Shown: positions 7,716-15,772 of the stretch, in pieces | Layout of the letters: each line of letters opens with the position of its first letter | Numbering within the stretch: the stretch's first letter is position 1 | DNA from: Cylindrospermum sp. NIES-4074 | GTDB taxonomy: Bacteria; Cyanobacteriota; Cyanobacteriia; Cyanobacteriales; Nostocaceae | Reading direction: 5' to 3' | Assembly: GCA_003994795.1 (NCBI GenBank) | Contig: AP018269.1 | Location: 4,303,677-4,367,676, forward strand | DNA length: 64,000 nt | Notes under the pieces: generated by a model | What the model was told of the DNA's origin: nothing | Seen by the model: the letters and a program-made list of their open reading frames with translations, nothing else | Databases searched by the model: none | Translations under genes and position numbers: made by a program

Positions 7716-9959
7716 TTATTCCATCTCCTTCAGCATATCTGGTAATTCCAACCGCAGGAAATGAACACGCCCCAATTGCTCTCCCGCTATAACTGTCAAT
7801 CCATCTGGGGAAACAGCACAGGAATATATAGGATTTTCACCCCTAAAAGTAGAGATTTCCTTTCCTGTTTCCAAATCCCACAATTTCAGGGTTTTGTCAG
7901 CAGAACCAGAAACAGCTTTTTTGCCATCTGGGGTAATAGCTACTGCAAATACCCATCCGTTATGACCAGTAAAAGTAAATATTTCCTTTCCTGTTTCTAA
8001 ATCCCACAATTTCAGAGTCCCATCAAAAGAACCAGAAACGGCTTTTTTACCATCTTGTGTAATGACTATTGCTTTGATATTGTCGTTATGACCAGAAAAA
8101 GTAAATATTTCCTTTCCTGTTTCTAAATCCCACAATTTCAGATTGCTGTCATAGCTATCAGAACCAGAAACAGCTTTTTTACCATCTTGTGTAATGGCTA
8201 CTGCTGTTACTGGCTTATTGTGACCAGTAAAAGTAAATATTTCCTCTCCTGTCTGCAAATCCCACAATTTCATAGTCTGATCATAAGCACCAGAAACAGC
8301 TTTTTTACCATCTGGTGTAATGGCTAATGCTGTTGCTGGTGCCCCATGACTACCAAAAGTAGAGATTACGTTCTCTGTCTCCAAATCCCATAGCTTGAGA
8401 GTGCTATATTCATGGGAAGAAATGGCTTTTTGTCCATCCGGGGCAATGACTAGTGCTTCTACCCGTCCACCATAATTATTAACAGTAGAGATTTCCTTCC
8501 CTGTCTGCAAATCCCACTGTTTTAGGATGAGATTACGAGAACCAGAAATGGCTGTTTGACCATCTTGGGTAATTGCTATTGCATATACCCTATCGTTATG
8601 ATCTGTCTGGAAAGAGTTTTCTGCAACCGTGTCTAAATCCCACACTTTCAGCGTGTTATCCTCACAAACAGAAACGGCTTTTTTCCCATCTGGGGTCATT
8701 GCTACTGACGTTATCGGTTCGTTATGACCAGTCAGAGTCAAAATTTCCTCTCCTGTCTCTAAATCCCATACTTTCAGCTTATTACCACGACAACCAGAAA
8801 TGGCTTTTTTAGCATCAGGAGTAATCGCTGCTGCTGCTATCGGTGCGTTATGACCTGTTAGGGTAAATATTTCCTCTCCTGTTTCTAAATCCCACAGTTT
8901 TAGGGTGTCACTCCAGCCACCAGAAAGGGCTTTTTTCCCATCTGGGGTAATTACTACTGCGTCTACTACACCAGCAGAATCTAGAGTCAAGATTTCCTGC
9001 TGTGTCTCCAAATCCCACAATCTTAAATCAAGAGTGTCTCCCTCGCAACTAGAAATAGCTTTTTGACTATCTGTGGTCATCACTACTGCTTTTACCCATT
9101 CGTTATGACCCGTTGAAGATATTTCCTTCCCTGTTTGCAAATCCCATAATTTCAGGTTTTTATCATCAGAATTAGAAACGGCTTGTTTACCATCTTGTCT
9201 AATAGCTATTGTTGTGATTTTATCGTTATGACCAGTTAGAGTAAAAATTTCTTTTCCTGTCTGTAAATCCCACAATTTCAAGGTATAATCATCCGCACCA
9301 GAAAGGGCTTTTTTACCATCGGAAGTAATTAATACTGTTCTGATGAAGTCGTTATGACCAGTCAGGGTAAAAATTTCCTCTCCTGTTTGCAAATTCCACA
9401 ATTTCAGACCGTCATCTGAACCAGAAAGGGCTTTTTTACCATCTGGGGTAATAGCTACTGGTTTATAACCTGTCATGGTACGCAGTAGGTTTCCCCCTGG
9501 AGTAGCTAAACTAGCTGTAATGGGACGTAACCAGATAGTTTCTCTTTTACTTTGTCCTGCATCTGCTAATATTTTCTGAATTTCTGGCTGTTCAAAACCC
9601 TGTAATCTTCCCCATAATTGACCTACTAATTGATTCGGGTCTTCATGCAAAACATGGGACGATAACTCTAGGGCAAATTGAATTAAATTCAGGGTTTTGA
9701 TTTGTTCAGGTTCTAGTTTCTCGTCTTCTTCTAAATTCTCCAATATCTCTGGGTCATCAATCAAAGCATAATCCCTAATCAAGGGTTCTACTCCAAATTT
9801 AGGATATTGAATTTTCAGCAAGATAAAATCAAAATCGGTGAGAGTTTGATAATATTTTTCCGAGTTTCCCACCTTTAATTGTTGCTCAGGAAATTTACCC
9901 AGAAAAAATTTTTTGAATTCTGGTAATTTTGAGGATAATTTAGTGGCGATTTCTCCCAT
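7716..9959 (-). CDS. WD40 repeat protein with helical N-terminal domain (copy 1)
   Basis: The 747-residue protein has the same helical N-terminal domain as its downstream paralogue (MGEIATKL, YYQTLTDFDFI, DPNQLVGQLWGRLQGF). About fourteen WD40 blades follow, consistent with two seven-bladed propellers. Its blades are more diverged from each other than those of copy 2. The final residues after the last blade (LPDMLKEME) resemble the end of the upstream NTPase (YMLKEMA), which looks like a duplication scar. It starts 1 bp after the NTPase stop (TAAAATG). The likely role is a ligand-sensing or scaffold partner of the NTPase; the ligand is unknown. Confidence 0.85.
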   Translation of the reverse strand: MGEIATKLSSKLPEFKKFFLGKFPEQQLKVGNSEKYYQTLTDFDFILLKIQYPKFGVEPLIRDYALIDDPEILENLEEDEKLEPEQIKTLNLIQFALELSSHVLHEDPNQLVGQLWGRLQGFEQPEIQKILADAGQSKRETIWLRPITASLATPGGNLLRTMTGYKPVAITPDGKKALSGSDDGLKLWNLQTGEEIFTLTGHNDFIRTVLITSDGKKALSGADDYTLKLWDLQTGKEIFTLTGHNDKITTIAIRQDGKQAVSNSDDKNLKLWDLQTGKEISSTGHNEWVKAVVMTTDSQKAISSCEGDTLDLRLWDLETQQEILTLDSAGVVDAVVITPDGKKALSGGWSDTLKLWDLETGEEIFTLTGHNAPIAAAAITPDAKKAISGCRGNKLKVWDLETGEEILTLTGHNEPITSVAMTPDGKKAVSVCEDNTLKVWDLDTVAENSFQTDHNDRVYAIAITQDGQTAISGSRNLILKQWDLQTGKEISTVNNYGGRVEALVIAPDGQKAISSHEYSTLKLWDLETENVISTFGSHGAPATALAITPDGKKAVSGAYDQTMKLWDLQTGEEIFTFTGHNKPVTAVAITQDGKKAVSGSDSYDSNLKLWDLETGKEIFTFSGHNDNIKAIVITQDGKKAVSGSFDGTLKLWDLETGKEIFTFTGHNGWVFAVAITPDGKKAVSGSADKTLKLWDLETGKEISTFRGENPIYSCAVSPDGLTVIAGEQLGRVHFLRLELPDMLKEME

Positions 9960-9960
9960 T

Positions 9961-11526
9961 TTATGCCATTTCCTTCAGCATATAATTAGCCATGCTTTTA
10001 TTAACTTCTCTAAACAGTTTTCGACCTTTACCTAGCTTGTCTTGACCTTTGAGAAATTCCAGAAAACTGCGATGATAAATGCTATAATAAGTTTTTTGTT
10101 CCTCTGCATTTACTTTTGGTGTTACATACTCAACCCAATCATTTAACACCGATTTCACTTCATATTCATCTTCATCAAGAATTTCCGCAATCATGGTTAG
10201 AGATATGGGTTCACCTCTTTCTACCAAAATATACAGTGTTTTAACCTTCTGTTCATTGGATTCTTTATCCATCCCCATCCGATTCCAATGAGTCGTATAA
10301 TAGTCCTCAAGACCTTGTGGTAAACCTTGTAAAGTTAAATCATTATATTTACCTTCAGAGATTCCGGGTAATAAATAGCGCAAATAGATGAAGTTGTTTT
10401 CACTTTTAATGGCTATTTCTTGAGTGAAATTATCTTCAGAAATATTGCGCTCATTAATCCAACTCCTCAGTTTATGATCATTCTTCAAAAACAAGTGAAG
10501 ATACTCTTTGACATCTTCCTGACTCAAAGCTGTATAATCACTCTTTGTTAAATCCAATTCATCCACAGGAGTATCTGGAGACAAAGTTAAACGTTTTGTT
10601 TGTTGATTATAAGGTCTTCTAGTTAGTAAAAAATAAACTCCATCGGGAAGATTTTGCGGTAAATCTAAAAGATTACTATTTCCTTCTTGTTCTACTTCAT
10701 CCAGTGCATCAACAACAATTACCAGTTTTTGTCCTTTGAGTTCTTCACTAGTTTTTTCCAGTAAAGTTCTTAAATCAGCGTTGTCTGCATTTTGGAGGGA
10801 ATAACGCTTGATTAATTGCTGACGAATCCCGGCTAAAAACTTTTCTGGTTTGTTGCGTCCTTCTGCAAAAACATTAAAATAACAAGGAAATTTAGTAGCT
10901 AAAACGTATTTAGCAGCAATGGCACTTTTACCCATTCCTGCATCCCCAATCACGGTAAAATAACCTTTGGGTTGAGTTGTGAAGAATCTCTGAATAGCCT
11001 TGAAAACAAAATCACGACCACAAAATAAACGAGTTTTTTCAAAGATTAAGGCTTTAAACTCTTTGGGATAAACATCTAAATTCCAATCTGGATAAGGCTG
11101 ATATCTTGAGGCTTTCGTTTGTTTACCAACTGCAATAAAAGCTTCGCCAAATTCTTCTAATTCCGCAGAGAAGTTAATTTTTGCATTGATAATCTGCGTT
11201 TTTAGTTCGCTATTTTGATTAAGAAACTTTTTGGTATTTTCTACAAACTGAAAGGGAGCATTAGAACTGTAAGCATCCCAAAAATAATCTTTAATTACTT
11301 TCTCTCTAAACAGGTTTAAAATCGCTTCCGGCTTAAATACACCATACTTTACCAGAGTGTAACCATAAACAGTATCAACATCATCATTTATTTGGGTAGG
11401 ATTGAGTTTTAATTCCTGTAAAATTTTGATAACAGCTTCGTTTTTTTGAGCTTGTTTGATGATTAGTTGACTAGCTTGGGGAGCATATTTACTAATCACG
11501 GAAGTAATGGCGGCAAATTCTATCAT
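9961..11526 (-). CDS. STAND/NACHT-type NTPase with N-terminal helical domain (first gene of the WD40 operon)
   Basis: The 521-residue protein has an unrecognised, mostly helical N-terminal domain (1-160). A P-loop NTPase follows, with Walker A GDAGMGKS (194-201), Walker B KLVIVVDALDE (267-277) and LLTRRPY (300-306), and then a winged-helix-like segment with ILDEDEYE and a helical tail. This is the arrangement of STAND NTPases, in which an N-terminal domain is often the effector. It is the promoter-proximal gene of a four-gene operon with 0-3 bp gaps. In many cyanobacterial relatives NTPase and WD40 parts form one chain; here they are separate genes. A role in signalling, cell death or phage defence is inference only. 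Confidence 0.8.
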   Translation of the reverse strand: MIEFAAITSVISKYAPQASQLIIKQAQKNEAVIKILQELKLNPTQINDDVDTVYGYTLVKYGVFKPEAILNLFREKVIKDYFWDAYSSNAPFQFVENTKKFLNQNSELKTQIINAKINFSAELEEFGEAFIAVGKQTKASRYQPYPDWNLDVYPKEFKALIFEKTRLFCGRDFVFKAIQRFFTTQPKGYFTVIGDAGMGKSAIAAKYVLATKFPCYFNVFAEGRNKPEKFLAGIRQQLIKRYSLQNADNADLRTLLEKTSEELKGQKLVIVVDALDEVEQEGNSNLLDLPQNLPDGVYFLLTRRPYNQQTKRLTLSPDTPVDELDLTKSDYTALSQEDVKEYLHLFLKNDHKLRSWINERNISEDNFTQEIAIKSENNFIYLRYLLPGISEGKYNDLTLQGLPQGLEDYYTTHWNRMGMDKESNEQKVKTLYILVERGEPISLTMIAEILDEDEYEVKSVLNDWVEYVTPKVNAEEQKTYYSIYHRSFLEFLKGQDKLGKGRKLFREVNKSMANYMLKEMA

Positions 11527-12021
11527 ATCTCCAGAAAATTACTATTTGGCTAGCTAGTAGTATAAAACACCAAATATACACTAAGTGCTGATTTTGTGCC
11601 ACAATCTTGATTACAGACAACGACTCATCTGAGGTCTTTCGCTATAATCAAGCCCCAGTAAGCATTTCTGGCTTCTGAAAATGCAGACATTAGGCGAATT
11701 TAGTATACATTAGTGTTCTAATATTACACAGATAAAAAAGCGATCGCCTCTGGTACGCTACGCGAACGCCTATTTGCCATCACCGCACAGATGCAAAAAT
11801 TCCTGGGAATGACTAAAGCAGTAAGTTAAATTATCTCGTTAAGAGTCTCCGACTCTTAATGCTATCACAGAGGGCTGTTATTGAAGGCAGAGCCTTCTAG
11901 AGTTCATTCCCAGTCGGAGACTGGGAACGAGAAACCGCCGTTTTAACCTTAAGTTGATACTAATGACAAATAGGCGATCGCCTATTTGTCATCACCGCAC
12001 AGATGTAAAAACTCCTGGGAA
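11527..12021. other. Gene-free stretch with decayed gene tails and dispersed repeats
   Basis: These 495 bp between the STAND operon start and the second rhomboid gene contain no supported gene. They hold two remnants of the 3' end of the gene at 4012, a dispersed element with the inverted pair CCCAGTCGGAGACTGGG near 11910-11930, a GGTACGCTACGCGAACGC dispersed repeat near 11753-11770 and HIP1 sites. The operon promoter must lie near 11530-11650, but no convincing -35/-10 pair was identified. Confidence 0.6.
11769..11829 (+). pseudogene. 3'-end remnant of the HNH-like gene (copy b)
   Basis: This stretch closely matches the last 60 bp of the gene at 4012-4920 (CTATTTGSCATCACCGCACAG, then CAAAAATTCCTGGGAATGACT) and ends in a TAA. 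The rest of the gene is absent. It is preceded by a dispersed GGTACGCTACGCGAACGC repeat that may mark the breakpoint. Confidence 0.7.
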
Positions 12022-12023
12022 TT
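11981..12023 (+). pseudogene. 3'-end remnant of the HNH-like gene (copy c)
   Basis: This is a second, more diverged copy of the same tail (TATTTGTCATCACCGCACAG, then AAAAACTCCTGGGAAT). It ends exactly where the stop codon of the second rhomboid gene begins. Together with copy b it points to a lost paralogue next to this rhomboid gene. Confidence 0.6.
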
Positions 12024-12777
12024 ATCTGTAAAAAGATTCTTCCTGGGTTTTATCGCTAAACAAACCCAACAGAGGGCCAAGAATTGCCCCAAACAGGAAA
12101 CCCCCAGCATGTGCCCAGTAGGCAATTCCGCCGCTTTCCATGCCAATATTAGTGCGTGCTTCTAAACTGGCGATTCCATAAAAAGCTTGCTGGAGAAACC
12201 AAAATCCTAAAAAGAAATATGCAGGTACGCGGAAGGTGGGGAAGAAAAAGCCCAACGGTACGACACCGAGAATTTCCGCTTGGGGAAAGCGCAGAATGTA
12301 TGCACCCATCACTCCTGCGATCGCCCCACTGGCACCCAAAGAAGGAATATTGGAATTTTGGGCAAAATACCACTGAGATAATGCTGCTAAAACACCGCAA
12401 GTTAAATAAAATAGCAAATATTTAAAATGCCCCAATTTGTCTTCAACATTATTCCCAAAAATCCAGAGAAACAACATATTACCAGCTAGATGTAAAAAAC
12501 CGCCGTGCAGAAATTGAGAGGTAATTAAAGTTGCCCATTCTGGAACTGGTTGATCTATGGGAATACCAGCCAAGCTTAATGTTAGTTCTCGCGGAACTAC
12601 AGCCGCAAGGTGTAAAAATCCATTTAATGCCCTTGGGGGAAGACTAGCTTCATAAATAAAAACGAGGACATTGACAGCAATCAGCCCCAAGGTAACATAA
12701 GGCGTAATTTGTGTGGGATTGTCGTCTTTAATGGGAACCACTAGCTTTTTTCCTAATTTTTGAGCAACTGTCCTCAA
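12022..12777 (-). CDS. Rhomboid family intramembrane serine protease (copy 2)
   Basis: The 251-residue rhomboid has catalytic Ser150 in GASGAIAG and His223 in YWAHAGG, plus the HLAGN motif at 96-100. It is longer than copy 1 at the N-terminus and in the loop after the first helix (IPIDQPVPEW). Most of the length difference is extramembrane, so the fold should be the same. The two copies share long identical core stretches, indicating paralogy. It sits about 1.2 kb upstream of the STAND operon promoter region and is convergent with nothing; its 3' end touches a remnant of the HNH-like gene. The substrate is unknown. Confidence 0.9.
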   Translation of the reverse strand: MRTVAQKLGKKLVVPIKDDNPTQITPYVTLGLIAVNVLVFIYEASLPPRALNGFLHLAAVVPRELTLSLAGIPIDQPVPEWATLITSQFLHGGFLHLAGNMLFLWIFGNNVEDKLGHFKYLLFYLTCGVLAALSQWYFAQNSNIPSLGASGAIAGVMGAYILRFPQAEILGVVPLGFFFPTFRVPAYFFLGFWFLQQAFYGIASLEARTNIGMESGGIAYWAHAGGFLFGAILGPLLGLFSDKTQEESFYR

Positions 12778-12913
12778 AATAGGGATTTTTGCCAGTAATT
12801 TCTTCTACCTTGTGGATGGATTAGGTGATTATCTTCTGTACGCTACGCGAACGCACTTTTTCACCTTTAAACTAAGAATATAAGCGCAACTCCCCACAAT
12901 TGGAGGCATTGCT

Positions 12914-13630
12914 ATGGTACAGCAACTCACACCAGAAACCGCACCAGACATCATCTACCCTGACAGCGACGGACAACCAATGGCAGATAATACTAAACAA
13001 TTTCGCTGGATTGTGACTATTAAAGAAAACTTAGAAATCTTATTTGCATCACAAGATGATGTGTTTGTCGGCGGTAATCTTTTATGGTATCCCGTTCAGG
13101 GAAGTGTCAAAACTCGCCAAGCACCTGATGCAATGGTGGTTTTTGGTAGACCAAAAGGCGATAGAGGTTCCTATAAGCAATGGGAAGAAAATAACATTCC
13201 TCCACAAGTGGTATTTGAAATTTTATCACATGGAAACCGAACTCAAGAGATGATTAATAAATCACTTTTTTATCAACGTTATGGAGTAGAAGAATATTAT
13301 ATTTATGACCCAGACACATTAGAATTATCTGGCTTTTTGCGTTCTCACAATTCTTTTGCAGAAATTGAACCAATTAATGGTTGGGTAAGTCCTCGCTTGG
13401 GGATACGTTTTCAACTCACACCAGATACTTTAGAAATTTATTATCCTGATGGACGGAAATTTCTCACATCTGTTGAATTAGATCAACGCGCTGAACAAGA
13501 ATATCAACGCGCTGAACGAGAATATCAACGTGCTGAACAAGAACGTCAGCAAAAAGAAGCAGCAATTCAACAGTATCAAGAACTATTAGCCAAATTGCAA
13601 GCCAAAGGAGTTGACATAGACAATCTGTAA
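12914..13630 (+). CDS. Uma2 family (DUF820) putative endonuclease with C-terminal coiled coil
   Basis: The 238-residue protein has the Uma2 core of the PD-(D/E)XK fold: PDAMVVFG (71-78), VVFEILS (99-105) and a following Lys in NKSLFYQRYGV, then the typical EYYIYDPD. The C-terminal part (about 190-225) is a Glu/Gln/Arg-rich heptad region with repeated QRAEQEY units and is predicted to be a coiled coil. Uma2 genes are present in dozens of copies in filamentous cyanobacteria. Nuclease activity is inferred from the fold and the biological role is unknown. A GGAGG sequence lies about 10 bp before the ATG. A perfect palindrome follows the stop codon. Confidence 0.85.
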   Translation: MVQQLTPETAPDIIYPDSDGQPMADNTKQFRWIVTIKENLEILFASQDDVFVGGNLLWYPVQGSVKTRQAPDAMVVFGRPKGDRGSYKQWEENNIPPQVVFEILSHGNRTQEMINKSLFYQRYGVEEYYIYDPDTLELSGFLRSHNSFAEIEPINGWVSPRLGIRFQLTPDTLEIYYPDGRKFLTSVELDQRAEQEYQRAEREYQRAEQERQQKEAAIQQYQELLAKLQAKGVDIDNL

Positions 13631-13644
13631 GTGTGCAATACACA

Positions 13645-13676
13645 ATGTAGAGACGTTACATGTAACGTCTCTACAT
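13645..13676. terminator. 32-bp perfect palindrome, terminator-like
   Basis: Both halves of ATGTAGAGACGTTACA and its complement pair over 16 bp without a loop, 15 bp after the Uma2 stop codon. The same core (GAGACGTT...AACGTCTC) recurs after ftsW (31633-31674), after uvrB (15747-15766) and at 45145-45174. It could act as a terminator hairpin, although no long T-run follows. Confidence 0.5.
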
Positions 13677-13797
13677 ATTTAATCCGAATGAGAACCGCTA
13701 TATTCTACTTAGTGAATGAATTATGGGGAGAAGCTTGACGAGTTATCCCCAAAGCTGAAATCATGTAAGTTAAATACATATTCAACTAAAGAAACTT

Positions 13798-14418
13798 ATG
13801 TTTTTTACCAATTCTCTAGAAAATCAACTCCAAAGATGGAACGAAACCATCCGTAATCAACCAAACAATTCCAATGCTTACATTCGTCGGGGAATGGTTA
13901 ACTTTCAGCTAGCCAAAATTGCAGAATCCATTCAAGATTTTGATACAGCAGAACAGTTAGATGCTCGACTTAAACCCTACCTTTGGCAACGGGGACTATC
14001 TTATTATTATGCAGAAAGATTTGCAGAAGGCGCTCAACAATTTGAAATAGATTTAACCGTAAATGCTCAAGATGTCGAAGAAACAGTCTGGCGATATCTT
14101 TGCATAGCGCGCGCTGAAGGTGTGCTAGAAGCGCGTAATTCTCTATTAACTGTCAAAAATGACCCCAGACGAATTATGCGCTCTGTATATGATTTATTTG
14201 CGGGAAATTGTACACCAGATGATGTTTTAACAGTTGGTGAATCAGAAGGATTAAAGGGCAATTTTTACAGTCATCTTTATTTAGGATTATATTACGAAGC
14301 CGAGAATAATCTTGATTTAGCTCAGGAATATATAGTTAAAGCTGCTGATAATTACAAAATTGATGATTATATGTGGTATTTAGCGCAGGTACATAAAATA
14401 GTGCGAAAATGGTCTTGA
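13798..14418 (+). CDS. TPR-like repeat protein
   Basis: The 206-residue protein lacks a signal peptide. Residues about 10-80 contain two TPR-like helix pairs (NSNAYIRRGMVNFQLAKIAE and KPYLWQRGLSYYYAERFAEG), and another pair occurs near 155-185 (LYLGLYYEAENNLDLAQEYI). TPR arrays mediate protein-protein contacts; the partner is unknown. It stands alone between a Uma2 gene and a small unknown gene on the same strand, with gaps over 100 bp, so it is probably its own unit. Similar short TPR proteins are common in cyanobacteria. Confidence 0.75.
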   Translation: MFFTNSLENQLQRWNETIRNQPNNSNAYIRRGMVNFQLAKIAESIQDFDTAEQLDARLKPYLWQRGLSYYYAERFAEGAQQFEIDLTVNAQDVEETVWRYLCIARAEGVLEARNSLLTVKNDPRRIMRSVYDLFAGNCTPDDVLTVGESEGLKGNFYSHLYLGLYYEAENNLDLAQEYIVKAADNYKIDDYMWYLAQVHKIVRKWS

Positions 14419-14532
14419 TTTACTGAATAGTAAGGGAATCTAGGGTTTTGAACCAAGATGATGGAACGCTCAAATCTTCATATCCTATTCTAGATACTTT
14501 TAGACTGTAAAAATCATCAAGGAGGAATACAA

Positions 14533-15030
14533 GTGTTCTTTTCTCTTCAATTGGCAAAACCTTTTAAGAAAGACTGGTTTCTTGCTCCTGAAGATCCATT
14601 AGGAGAACTTTCTCATTTAGAAATGGGACTAAGACGTTTTTGTTTTGAAGAGAATTGTGAAGTATTACTAAAAATAGGCTACGATGATAAAAAGCTATTT
14701 TTAGATCCAGATATTATATTGATTTTGGATGAACTACCAGAAAAGATATCTCAACTTTCCAATGATCAAAAGATTGAGTTAAGCTTTCCTGAAAGTTGTC
14801 TGATCATCCATTTTGAGCCTGTACATAGATATAGACAAATCAATTGTACTTTGAAAAAATATGGCCAGTCAGTTGAACACAGTAATTTTCCATTGTATGA
14901 AGATGTAGTCTTACGGGAATTAGCAGATTTTGTCCGCCAAATTGGCAGCCAAGCTGTTGCTAAAGAATATATTACAGACGAAGAAAAATGTGAATTTCTG
15001 AAACCAATTTCTAACCTGCCAAAGTATTAA
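14533..15030 (+). CDS. Hypothetical protein, immunity-like size and composition
   Basis: I do not recognise this 165-residue acidic, soluble protein (opening FFSLQLAKPF, closing ISNLPKY). The start is a GTG at 14533, chosen because a full AAGGAGG Shine-Dalgarno sequence sits 8 bp upstream and no ATG is nearby. Composition and size resemble small stand-alone proteins of contact-dependent or polymorphic-toxin immunity families, but no specific motif supports this. It lies between the TPR gene and a convergent Uma2 gene, 26 bp from the latter's stop. Confidence 0.65.
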   Translation: MFFSLQLAKPFKKDWFLAPEDPLGELSHLEMGLRRFCFEENCEVLLKIGYDDKKLFLDPDIILILDELPEKISQLSNDQKIELSFPESCLIIHFEPVHRYRQINCTLKKYGQSVEHSNFPLYEDVVLRELADFVRQIGSQAVAKEYITDEEKCEFLKPISNLPKY

Positions 15031-15056
15031 TATCCCAGAAATTTATCTCTTCGATG

Positions 15057-15626
15057 CTAGACCTTTCGCAATAACTCCCGAATCAGTATGGTACAATCGG
15101 GAAAGGCTAACGGGGAGACTATCACATCCTCTGCAAGTATGGTTTCGCTGTGATAGCCATCTGGACTAGGGAGACGGTACATATACAGCTTGCGTCCGTT
15201 GACATCTAAAATCCAGTAATCAATAATCCCCGACTTAGCATAGGCTAAAGCTTTCACTTCCCGATCATACTTGAGACTAGAATCAGCGATTTCAATAACT
15301 AAAAACACTTCGGAAGCATCAGGATGATGATCATCATAATCTAAGGGATTAGGCTTCACCACTGCAATGTCGGGTTCTGGTTCCGAATAATCATCAAGTT
15401 GTATTGGGGATTGAATTCTTAATAAAACTTTGTCACCCAAGTGTTGACGTAACAACCTATCTGTGCGTGTTATCGCTGATTCGTGAGCAGTTCCTTTGGC
15501 TGATGTTTTGATGATTTGTCCCGCAATTAGTTCTAAGCGTTCTTCAGGGTGAAAAATTCCCGTTTCCGCCATGCGGTGATATTCTTGAACGCTAATTAGG
15601 CGAATATTGGTGAGCATAAAATTCAC
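15057..15626 (-). CDS. Uma2 family (DUF820) putative endonuclease
   Basis: The 189-residue Uma2 protein has the conserved PEPDIAVVKP (Asp of the PD motif), VFLVIEIADSS (Glu) and the downstream Lys in REVKALAYAKSGI, followed by DYWILDV. These are the putative PD-(D/E)XK catalytic residues. Length is typical for the family. It belongs to a different subgroup from the Uma2 protein at 12914, being shorter and without the coiled-coil tail. The biological role is unknown. It is transcribed in the same direction as uvrB, which lies about 150 bp upstream, but the intervening hairpin makes a shared transcript unlikely. Confidence 0.85.
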   Translation of the reverse strand: MNFMLTNIRLISVQEYHRMAETGIFHPEERLELIAGQIIKTSAKGTAHESAITRTDRLLRQHLGDKVLLRIQSPIQLDDYSEPEPDIAVVKPNPLDYDDHHPDASEVFLVIEIADSSLKYDREVKALAYAKSGIIDYWILDVNGRKLYMYRLPSPDGYHSETILAEDVIVSPLAFPDCTILIRELLRKV

Positions 15627-15746
15627 ATTCTAGATGATATAGCGGTTCTCGGTTGAGTGAGATACAAGAACCCCACCCCCAACCCCCTCCCCGCAAGCGA
15701 TGAGGGGACTATGATGTATCTCATCCAAGTGCATACCGCGATATAA

Positions 15747-15766
15747 AGACGTTTCAGGAAACGTCT
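15747..15766. terminator. Hairpin after uvrB
   Basis: AGACGTTTC and GAAACGTCT form a 9-bp stem with a 2-base loop just beyond the uvrB stop codon. It belongs to the same palindrome family as those at 13645 and 45145. Termination is inferred. Confidence 0.45.
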
Positions 15767-15772
15767 CTATAT

